Assembly: GCA_964473745.1 (NCBI GenBank)
Contig: CAYYQE010000033.1
Coordinates: 1-7,176, forward strand
Reading direction: 5' to 3'
DNA length: 7,176 nt
From: JABJMC01 sp964473745
Lineage (GTDB): Bacteria > Patescibacteriota > Gracilibacteria > UBA1369 > UBA12473
Positions 1-5,110 of the stretch are shown here, piece by piece. Position numbers and translations under genes: made by a program. Below the pieces are notes generated by a model that saw nothing but the letters and a program-made list of their open reading frames with translations, searched no databases and had not been told where the DNA came from. How positions within the stretch are numbered: the stretch's first letter is position 1; each line of letters starts with the position of its first letter.

Positions 1-1
1 T

Positions 2-160
2 CCTCAACGTTCCGACGGCAGCTTTGGTATAAAGCTCCCTCCTGGGCTTGATGAAGTTATAGGAAGAGAGCAGGCCGAAGAAGAGGCCGGCTTACCTGCT
101 TCAGTAGGTAATAATGATGGCCCCATGCATGATAGCGACTACTTTTTTGGCGATGAATAG
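2..160 (+). CDS. C-terminal end of an unrecognised protein (5' truncated by window edge)
   Basis: The frame starting at base 2 is open without a stop for 52 codons and ends at TAG 158-160. No start codon is expected inside the window, because the reading frame runs off the left edge. The visible tail is polar and acidic: it contains the run EQAEEEAG in the middle and ends in DYFFGDE. It has Gly/Pro-rich stretches, no hydrophobic segment and no motif that I recognise, so it looks like a disordered C-terminal tail. A 69-residue ORF starts 23 bp after the stop on the same strand, suggesting co-transcription. Function is unknown. The absence of stops over 159 bases, together with the sensible spacing to the next gene, is the only support for it being real. 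Confidence 0.6.
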   Translation, partial: PQRSDGSFGIKLPPGLDEVIGREQAEEEAGLPASVGNNDGPMHDSDYFFGDE

Positions 161-183
161 CCAAGTCATGTATAAAAAAGGAG

Positions 184-393
184 ATGAAAAGACCAACTCT
201 TGGAGCCATTGCAGGCGCCTTAACCAAAAAAGCAGCGAAGCCGGCCACTCGAACTGCAAAAGATCTAGCCCTTGAATTAGCAAGGTGGAAATTAACGATT
301 GATGTTAGTATTCCCTTAGGCAGCCCTTCGCAAGCTGAAGTTAGGGAGTTCTCTGCCCGCCTCAAAAAAGCATCTAAAACACCAGAAAAATGA
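184..393 (+). CDS. Small basic hypothetical protein, 69 aa
   Basis: I do not recognise this protein. The N-terminal third is Ala/Lys/Thr-rich and basic (KKAAKPATRTAK, around residues 15-26). A probable amphipathic helix with a short beta-like stretch follows (about 26-43), and a second Lys/Arg-rich helix ends the protein. It has no clear signal peptide or membrane segment; the early Gly/Ala/Leu stretch is short and followed by lysines. The sequence AAGGAG at 178-183 touches the ATG with no spacer, which is too close for normal Shine-Dalgarno use, so the start is uncertain; no better in-frame start lies close by. Its TGA stop overlaps the ATG of the HAD phosphatase gene (ATGA at 390-393), the usual sign of translational coupling. 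That overlap and the three-gene same-strand run are the reasons to keep it. A nucleic-acid-binding role would fit the charge but is only a guess. Confidence 0.5.
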   Translation: MKRPTLGAIAGALTKKAAKPATRTAKDLALELARWKLTIDVSIPLGSPSQAEVREFSARLKKASKTPEK

Positions 394-1034
394 CAAAATT
401 CAAAGCTATAATTTGGGACATGGACGGCGTGCTAGTTGAATCCGAAATCATGCACGTACAAGCTGAGGCCGAGACCCTAAAAGAATACGGAATCGATCTT
501 TCGACCATCGATTGCACACAGTTTATGGGTATGGGCCTTCATCAGTATTTCGAAGAAATTGCCAAGTGTTTTAGCGTGGAACTCCCCATTGACGAAGTTC
601 TTCAAAAACACGCTGTAACTTTGCATGGATATTATTCTGGGAAATTCCCCATTGTTCCGCACGCGCCGGAAGTGGTGCGCGAACTTAGTCAAAAATACCC
701 CATGGCTCTGGCTACCAGTATGGATCGTCGTTTGGCAGATCTTTATCTTGTCCGCCTTGGGATCACCGACAATTTTAAAGTGGTGATTGGCGGGGACGAA
801 GTTGCGCACGCCAAGCCAGATCCCGAAATTTTCTTAACTGCGGCGCATAAATTAGGAATTGACCCGAGTGAAACCATTATTGTTGAGGATTCTGGTCACG
901 GCGTTCATGCCGGAAAAGCAGCGGGAGGGTTTGTCATTGCTCGCCAAGCCGTGCACAACCAGAGCCAGGATCTTTCACAAGCTGATCACATAATCACTGA
1001 TTTGCGCGATATTTCAGTTTACTTAGATAAATAA
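390..1034 (+). CDS. HAD-superfamily hydrolase, beta-phosphoglucomutase/phosphatase-like (subfamily IA)
   Basis: A 214-residue cytosolic HAD phosphohydrolase with all four catalytic motifs. Motif I is DMDGV, with nucleophile Asp10 and general acid/base Asp12. Motif II is Ser110 in ATSMD. Motif III is Lys142 in AKPDP. Motif IV is VEDSGHGVHAG, with Glu166 and Asp167 as Mg2+ ligands. Residues ~17-88 form the helical C1 cap typical of subfamily IA. The DxDGV and EDS signatures place it in the beta-PGM/phosphatase group. Known members are beta-phosphoglucomutases or phosphatases acting on small sugar phosphates, 2-phosphoglycolate or nucleotides; the substrate cannot be assigned here. The gene starts inside the stop codon of the upstream small ORF (ATGA), and no Shine-Dalgarno precedes it, so it probably depends on coupled translation. 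Its position 225 bp upstream of RuBisCO, on the same strand, makes a phosphoglycolate or pentose-phosphate role worth considering, but a tRNA gene and a separate promoter lie between them. Confidence 0.9.
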   Translation: MTKFKAIIWDMDGVLVESEIMHVQAEAETLKEYGIDLSTIDCTQFMGMGLHQYFEEIAKCFSVELPIDEVLQKHAVTLHGYYSGKFPIVPHAPEVVRELSQKYPMALATSMDRRLADLYLVRLGITDNFKVVIGGDEVAHAKPDPEIFLTAAHKLGIDPSETIIVEDSGHGVHAGKAAGGFVIARQAVHNQSQDLSQADHIITDLRDISVYLDK

Positions 1035-1046
1035 ATAACCTAGAAT
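1018..1046 (+). promoter_or_regulatory. Candidate sigma70-like promoter for tRNA-Ser
   Basis: TTTACT at 1018-1023 (four matches to TTGACA) and TAGAAT at 1041-1046 (five matches to TATAAT) are 17 bp apart. Transcription would start near 1053, about 20 nt before the tRNA. The -35 box overlaps the last codons of the HAD gene. The spacing and the -10 box are good and the -35 box is moderate. Co-transcription from the upstream operon is the alternative. Confidence 0.4.
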
Positions 1047-1072
1047 CTTAGGCGCGTTCTTTTACAAATTGC

Positions 1073-1165
1073 GGAGAGGTACTCAAGTGGCTGAAGAGGC
1101 GGGTTTGCTAAACCTGTAGGGTGGTGTATGCCGCCGCGAGGGTTCGAATCCCTCCCTCTCCGCCA
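1073..1165 (+). tRNA. tRNA-Ser (anticodon GCU), CCA encoded
   Basis: Folded by hand into a complete class II tRNA. The acceptor stem 1073-1079 pairs with 1155-1161 without mismatch. The D stem is 1082-1084 with 1096-1098. The anticodon stem is 1100-1104 with 1112-1116 (one G-U pair), and its loop TTGCTAA carries anticodon GCT at 1107-1109, reading AGC and AGU serine codons. A long variable arm, with a GGTGG/CCGCC stem between about 1120 and 1135, is the hallmark of serine-type class II tRNAs. The T stem 1138-1142 pairs with 1150-1154 around TTCGAAT. The discriminator is G1162, as expected for tRNA-Ser, and CCA (1163-1165) is encoded. The gene stands alone between the HAD gene and the RuBisCO promoter, with no terminator hairpin after it. 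Confidence 0.97.
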
Positions 1166-1198
1166 GTCACGCCTGGATCACAATTTAAATTCAACCTT

Positions 1199-1226
1199 TT
1201 GGCATGCTTGGAAAATAGGGTACAAT
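1199..1226 (+). promoter_or_regulatory. Sigma70-like promoter of the RuBisCO gene
   Basis: TTGGCA at 1199-1204 (five matches to TTGACA) and TACAAT at 1221-1226 (five matches to TATAAT) are separated by 16 bp. Predicted transcription start is about 1233, giving a leader of roughly 26 nt before the ATG at 1259. This is the best promoter seen in the window. It lies 34 bp past the tRNA 3' end, so RuBisCO can be expressed independently of the upstream genes. I see no operator-like inverted repeat over it. Confidence 0.6.
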
Positions 1227-1258
1227 CATACTAGTAAATTGATTTTAACCTCTCTAAA

Positions 1259-2578
1259 ATGCAGAAGGAGTATATAAATTTCGATCTCGACCCACTCGCT
1301 GGTGGCAAATATATGCTGGCGGTTTTTCACCTTGTTCCAAAAGATGGGCATGATTTAGTGGGCACAGCTTCAGAAGTAGCCGCGGAATCCAGCACTGGCT
1401 CCAACCTCCGAGTTGGAACCGCCACTGATTTTTCCGATGATTTAAACGCTATTGTTTACAAAGCTGATGAAGAAAAAAACCTAGTTTGGATTGCTTATCC
1501 GTGGCGCATTTTTGACCGCGGCGGCAATGTGCAGAGTATCTTAACTTATGTGGTTGGAAATGTGTTTGGGATGTCTGATGCCGTGGCGTTGAAGGCCCTG
1601 GATTGTTGGTGTCCAAAAGAGATGTTGGAGCATTATGATGGGCCGTCGACCACCATAGCTGATTTGAAGAAATATCTAAATATCGACGGCCGTCCAGTAC
1701 TCGGCACAATTGTTAAACCCAAAATTGGCTTAAAGCCCAAAGAATTCGCCGAAGTTTGTTATCAATTTTGGTCCGGTGGAGGAGATTTTGTGAAATTTGA
1801 CGAACCACAAGCTGATCAAGAATTCTGTCCGTTTAACGAGTGTGTGGATGAAATTCGCCTAGCCATGGATCGCGCCGAAAAAGAAACCGGCGACACCAAA
1901 GTCATGTCTTTTAACGTTTCTGCTCCGGATTTTATGATGATGCAGGAGCGCGGTGAGTATGTCCGCAGCAAAATGAAACCGGGATCATATGCGTTTTTAG
2001 TAGACGGTATAACCGCGGGTTTTAGTGCGGTTCAGACTGCCCGTCGCTTGTGGCCTGATGTTTTCTTGCACTTTCATCGAGCGGGGCACGGTGCTTTTAC
2101 GCGCGCCGAAAATCCTATTGGATTCTCCGTTCCTTTTATGACCATGATGGGGCGACTTGCCGGGTCTTCTGGTATGCACACCGGAACAGCGGGCATTGGT
2201 AAAATGTCTGGCTCCAAAAAAGAAGACATCACTGCGGCCCACGCCGCCTTATTACCGGAATCAAAAGGCGAATATTTTACTCAAGACTGGTACGGCATGA
2301 ACGGCACTTGCCCAATTGCCTCTGGTGGCTTGAATCCTGTCCTTCTTAAACCCTATGCAGACGCCGTAGGGACAACTGATTTTATTACAACCATGGGTGG
2401 CGGCGTCCACTCTCATCCCGGCGGCACATCTGCCGGAGCCACGGCCCTTCGTCAAGCTTGCACAGCTTGGCAAGAAGGAATTAAACTCACCGAATACGCC
2501 AAAGATCACGAAGAACTTCAAACCGCCATCGACTTTTACACTAAAAAAGTACCTTACACTAAAAAATATTTGGAATAG
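1259..2578 (+). CDS. rbcL: Ribulose-1,5-bisphosphate carboxylase large subunit, form II/III
   Basis: RuBisCO catalyses RuBP + CO2 to two 3-phosphoglycerates; in archaea and CPR it is thought to serve AMP/nucleoside salvage rather than a Calvin cycle. The N-terminal domain (~1-140) carries AAESSTG (Glu43) and VGN (Asn101). The TIM barrel carries TIVKPK (Lys153, Lys155), carbamylated Lys179 with Asp181 and Glu182, His273-Arg274 in HFHRAGHGAF, His307 and loop-6 Lys315 in GIGKMSG, SGG at 355-357 and GGG at 380-382. All main catalytic residues are present, so a form IV RuBisCO-like protein is unlikely. Recalled M. burtonii form II/III is the closest match, including WIAYPWR.FDRGGNVQ, but its roughly 29-residue C-terminal insertion is missing here. 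Two oddities are Ser48 where the RuBP-phosphate-binding Thr is usual, and Phe180 where Asn or Asp is usual. No Shine-Dalgarno precedes the ATG; an AGAAGGAG lies just inside the gene. The start fits the family N-terminus. Confidence 0.97.
   Translation: MQKEYINFDLDPLAGGKYMLAVFHLVPKDGHDLVGTASEVAAESSTGSNLRVGTATDFSDDLNAIVYKADEEKNLVWIAYPWRIFDRGGNVQSILTYVVGNVFGMSDAVALKALDCWCPKEMLEHYDGPSTTIADLKKYLNIDGRPVLGTIVKPKIGLKPKEFAEVCYQFWSGGGDFVKFDEPQADQEFCPFNECVDEIRLAMDRAEKETGDTKVMSFNVSAPDFMMMQERGEYVRSKMKPGSYAFLVDGITAGFSAVQTARRLWPDVFLHFHRAGHGAFTRAENPIGFSVPFMTMMGRLAGSSGMHTGTAGIGKMSGSKKEDITAAHAALLPESKGEYFTQDWYGMNGTCPIASGGLNPVLLKPYADAVGTTDFITTMGGGVHSHPGGTSAGATALRQACTAWQEGIKLTEYAKDHEELQTAIDFYTKKVPYTKKYLE
2536..2571 (+). 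repeat. 18-bp tandem duplication at the RuBisCO C-terminus
   Basis: The 13-base string TTACACTAAAAAA occurs at 2536-2548 and again at 2554-2566, exactly 18 bp apart, so two six-codon units sit head to tail. They encode YTKKVP and YTKKYL in the last residues of RuBisCO. The period is a multiple of three and the frame is kept. This looks like a slippage-type microduplication that lengthened the tail; a chance recurrence in Lys-rich, A-rich DNA is possible. Confidence 0.6.
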
Positions 2579-2633
2579 TCCCCCTAAAAAATTCCATCCC
2601 ATTTAACATTTTATTTTTCTTACCCTCCCTACC

Positions 2634-3032
2634 ATGCGAAAACTTCATATTATCCTCGGGGCTGTTATTCTCCTCATCGGAGGCTGCGTCGCTCTTGTCT
2701 TCACTCTAACCGCTGGGTTAGTTGGTGCTACCAATGATTTCTTTACTTTAGTTTCCGAAGGAGAAACACAAGCTGCTTACGATTCAACTGCCATTGAATT
2801 TCAGGAAGCCACTTCGTTTACTGAATTTGTTGATTTTGTCGAATATTTAGAATTAGATGATTATGTTAGTAGTACCTGGAGTCATCGTGAATTCGAAAAC
2901 AATATTGGCTTTGTCCAAGGATCAGTTACTTTGAGTGATGGCGAAGTTTTGCCATTGCGAGTCGATTTAGTAAACAATGAAGATTGGCAGATTTATGGTA
3001 TTGAAAGTTTCCCTGAAGAACTCGATTATTAA
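2634..3032 (+). CDS. Membrane-anchored small protein, first of two tandem paralogues
   Basis: 132 residues. Residues ~5-32 form one hydrophobic N-terminal segment after MRK, giving an N-in single-pass anchor. The rest (~33-132) is an acidic extracytoplasmic domain of about 100 residues with a helix-then-beta pattern: a helical first half (NDFF, AAYD..A, FTEFVDFVEYLE), then beta-like stretches ending in W-Q-I-Y-G-I. That pattern, ending in a Trp-containing final strand, resembles NTF2/cystatin-like DUF4864-type domains, but this is a fold impression only. IGGC at 15-18 could be a lipobox, yet the hydrophobic stretch continues past the Cys, so a transmembrane anchor is likelier. The gene lies 55 bp after RuBisCO with no clear terminator or promoter between. 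A pyrimidine-rich tract and no Shine-Dalgarno precede the ATG. Its TAA overlaps the next gene's ATG by one base (TAATG). Confidence 0.8.
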   Translation: MRKLHIILGAVILLIGGCVALVFTLTAGLVGATNDFFTLVSEGETQAAYDSTAIEFQEATSFTEFVDFVEYLELDDYVSSTWSHREFENNIGFVQGSVTLSDGEVLPLRVDLVNNEDWQIYGIESFPEELDY

Positions 3033-3430
3033 TGAAAAAACTACTTCTTCTTTTTGTAATTATTGCGCTAGGTATTGGAATTTGTGTTGCCTTAATATGT
3101 ACTTTATTAGGCGACCTCTCCACCATAGCTAACGACTTTTTCTTGCTTAGCGCTCAGGACAAAATGGAAGAAGCTTATGAATACACTTCTGTCGATTTTC
3201 AAAAAGCAACAGATGTTTCCGAATTAACAGAGTTTTTAGAAAGCACTCATCTTAATCAGTATTCAAGTTCAAATTGGTACTCAAGTTCTATTCAGAACAA
3301 AAACGGCTATTTAGAAGGGACCATTATTACCAACCAAAATGAAGCCGTCCCGCTAATGATTGATTTTGTAAAAGAGAGTGGCTCGTGGAAAATTTTTGGC
3401 ATGCAACTTCTCGCCCCTGACCCCTCATGA
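3032..3430 (+). CDS. Membrane-anchored small protein, second of two tandem paralogues
   Basis: Also 132 residues and clearly homologous to the preceding gene: the two align without gaps over the first 99 residues with 36 identities by my count. Shared landmarks include CVAL at the same place in the membrane segment, NDFF at 34-37, AY..T, FQ.AT at 56-60, W82, and a closing W.I.G strand. It has one N-terminal hydrophobic segment (~4-29) and a soluble, probably extracytoplasmic domain with a Ser/Tyr/Asn-rich middle (YSSSNWYSSS, 77-86). The lipobox-like sequence of its neighbour is not kept here (IGIC), which argues that both are membrane-anchored rather than lipoproteins. The start overlaps the previous stop (TAATG) and its TGA overlaps the next ATG (ATGA at 3427-3430), so translation of all three genes is likely coupled. 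Local GC is low: 19 of 60 bases at 3181-3240, against 29 of 60 at 1861-1920 in RuBisCO. Function is unknown. Confidence 0.8.
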   Translation: MKKLLLLFVIIALGIGICVALICTLLGDLSTIANDFFLLSAQDKMEEAYEYTSVDFQKATDVSELTEFLESTHLNQYSSSNWYSSSIQNKNGYLEGTIITNQNEAVPLMIDFVKESGSWKIFGMQLLAPDPS

Positions 3431-4407
3431 AACAGCTCCGTATCCGCATCCCTGGGAAAATAATCGAAATTCCTTATCTAATTATAAAAGGTAAGGAAAA
3501 GGGGAGGCGGTGTGTTTTAACTGGAGGGGTTCATGGTGATGAAGTGAATGGCATCGCGCTGGTTCATAAATTTATTGAATACGCTCGCAAACATAATCTA
3601 GAAGAAACACTCAAAGGAGAAATCGTAGTTTTCCCAATTATTAATTCCAGTGGATTTGCCAAGCATACACACCAAATTCCTTATGACAAAAAAGATTTAA
3701 ATCGCAGCTTTAATCGTAAAGAAAAAACCGCTAGCAACTGCATCGCTAATTCACTTGTTAAGCATTTTTATTCCAAGGCAGATATTGCTATTGATTGTCA
3801 TGATTCTGGCGAAAGAAATATGCTTTTACCGCATACTCGCGTTCATCGTCATGAGAGTAAATTATGTACAGAATGCACCCATCAAATGGCGCGCGCTTTT
3901 GGATCAAAAATTATTGTGGAGCGAAAAGGAAAGCCTGGCATGCTCGCCGTTGAAATGGCTAAAAGGTACACCTTACCAGTGCTAACTATTGAAATTGGGG
4001 GCGCTTTAAAAGTAGCTCAAGATTTCTTGCACCGCGGCCTCGATGGAATTATTAATATTCTCAAACAGCAAGATTTTCTCCCGGGAGAAGTTCGTTTTCC
4101 ACGTAAGCAATACTATTTGCGTGATCGGTATGGAGTGCCTTCTAAGCACACCGGTCTAATTCGTTTAAAGAAAAAACTCGGTCAACGCGTTCATCGTGGT
4201 GACAAAATTGGTTCTATTTATATTCCAGAAAAAACCCGCGAAGAAGATTTGCTTTCTCCGATGTGCGGCCTTCTTTTTTCTATCCAACACGCTGATTCAA
4301 TTGCTAAAGGCGAAACAATCTATTCCATTTTAGAAGACAAAAAATGTCACACCAAGCGTCGCCGTACCGCCCGTTTATTTGAGGAAATTAAAAACATTCA
4401 AATGTAA
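3427..4407 (+). CDS. Succinylglutamate desuccinylase/aspartoacylase-family zinc deacylase (M14-like)
   Basis: A 326-residue cytosolic protein of the AstE/AspA branch of the zinc carboxypeptidase fold. Zinc ligands are visible: His36 and Glu39 in GGVHGDEVNG, and His125 in IDCHDSG. DLNRSFN (90-96) is the family's substrate-binding DLNR motif, and Glu189 in LTIEIGG is the expected catalytic glutamate. Residues ~225-310 form the C-terminal beta domain, with lipoyl-like features (KKLGQRVHRGDKIGSI; SPMCGLLFSI..ADSIAKGETIYSI), as in bacterial predicted deacylases. A basic tail (KRRRTARLFEE) follows. The family hydrolyses N-acyl amino acids or related amides; the true substrate is unknown. There is no arginine-degradation neighbour, so AstE itself is unlikely. 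The ATG overlaps the stop of the second paralogue. PrsW follows 11 bp after its stop. Confidence 0.88.
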   Translation: MKQLRIRIPGKIIEIPYLIIKGKEKGRRCVLTGGVHGDEVNGIALVHKFIEYARKHNLEETLKGEIVVFPIINSSGFAKHTHQIPYDKKDLNRSFNRKEKTASNCIANSLVKHFYSKADIAIDCHDSGERNMLLPHTRVHRHESKLCTECTHQMARAFGSKIIVERKGKPGMLAVEMAKRYTLPVLTIEIGGALKVAQDFLHRGLDGIINILKQQDFLPGEVRFPRKQYYLRDRYGVPSKHTGLIRLKKKLGQRVHRGDKIGSIYIPEKTREEDLLSPMCGLLFSIQHADSIAKGETIYSILEDKKCHTKRRRTARLFEEIKNIQM

Positions 4408-4418
4408 CCATTTTGCCC

Positions 4419-5105
4419 ATGATAAATTTACTCATTTTGGCGATTGCGCCATCTGTTGCACTGATTTTGTTTTTTTACTTACGCGACAAATACGATAAAG
4501 AGCCGATAAAACTCCTTTTAAAAGTGTTTTTATTAGGTGTCTTTATTATTTTGCCAGTGGCTTTTGTAGAAATGGGTTTGTTTAGTTTATTTGGATTAGA
4601 TCCTTATGTGCCGGAAAGTCTTTTGACCAATCTTTTATCTGCCTTGTTTTTGGTAGCCTTGGTAGAAGAAGGAGGGAAGTTTTTAATTGTCAGGTGTTAT
4701 GCCTGGGGCAAAAAGGCTTTTAACGAACCTTATGATGGAATTATGTATACGGTTATGGCCTCACTGGGATTTGCAACTATTGAAAACATTCTTTATGTGC
4801 TTTCACTGGGGGGTAGTGTGGGATTGTTACGCGCTTTTTTGAGCGTTCCTTTGCACGCTCTAACCGCTGTGATTATGGGTTACTACATTGGTTTAGCTAA
4901 ATATAGTAAAGTCCCGCACGTTAAACGTCATTTAGCAAAAGGGCTCGCCGCCGCGGTAATTATTCATGGATTTTTCAACTTTTTTGTATCAAGCCAAGCC
5001 ATGTTTTTAGCTTTAATGGCGCCGGTTTTAATCGGTTATGCTTGGTTGGTAGGAATACGCGCCAGTAAATGGCACGCCGAGAGTTCACCATTTAAAAAGA
5101 AGTAA
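4419..5105 (+). CDS. prsW: PrsW-family intramembrane metalloprotease
   Basis: An integral membrane protein of 228 residues from the ATG at 4419. A TTG at 4413 would add two residues, but ATG followed directly by the hydrophobic MINLLILAIAP is the more natural start. The PrsW/CPBP-like signatures are present: EEGGK (Glu83, Glu84, Lys87), FATIEN (Glu122, Asn123), His146 in PLHALTA, and HGFFN (His183, Asn187). These conserved Glu and His residues lie in or beside membrane helices and form the proposed metal site. I see about seven hydrophobic segments, RDKYDKEP after the first helix as is usual for PrsW, and a basic C-terminus ending in KKK. In Bacillus subtilis PrsW makes the first cut in the anti-sigma factor RsiW; no sigma/anti-sigma pair occurs here. 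The upstream single-pass paralogues are conceivable substrates, purely by proximity. Its stop lies 5 bp from the convergent S41 peptidase stop. Confidence 0.88.
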   Translation: MINLLILAIAPSVALILFFYLRDKYDKEPIKLLLKVFLLGVFIILPVAFVEMGLFSLFGLDPYVPESLLTNLLSALFLVALVEEGGKFLIVRCYAWGKKAFNEPYDGIMYTVMASLGFATIENILYVLSLGGSVGLLRAFLSVPLHALTAVIMGYYIGLAKYSKVPHVKRHLAKGLAAAVIIHGFFNFFVSSQAMFLALMAPVLIGYAWLVGIRASKWHAESSPFKKK

Positions 5106-5110
5106 AGAGC

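Noticed and set aside
168..275. ATG at 168 as an alternative small ORF upstream of the HAD gene
   Set aside because: It gives only about 35 residues of Cys/Ser/Arg-rich, out-of-frame sequence and has no coupling to the next gene.
1039..1052. Inverted repeat CCTA...TAGG downstream of the HAD gene as a terminator
   Set aside because: Only 4 bp pair around a 6-base loop, and it overlaps a better explanation as the -10 box of the tRNA promoter.
1073..1258. tRNA-Ser as an integration site that brought in the RuBisCO region
   Set aside because: There is no integrase and no second copy of the tRNA 3' end downstream; the only shared string (CCTCCCT near 2622) is too short to be an att site.
2397..2606. 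Open frame of 69 codons overlapping the RuBisCO 3' end
   Set aside because: It lies in another frame of a strongly supported gene, is Pro/Lys/Thr-rich with no motif, and overlaps RuBisCO for most of its length.
184..4407. Recoding of TGA (as in Gracilibacteria/Absconditabacteria)
   Set aside because: TGA ends the ORFs at 391-393 and 3428-3430 exactly at coupling overlaps with following genes, and the proteins end sensibly there.
4413..4421. TTG at 4413 as the prsW start
   Set aside because: ATG at 4419 is only two codons later, is the stronger start codon and leads directly into the hydrophobic N-terminus; neither has a Shine-Dalgarno site.
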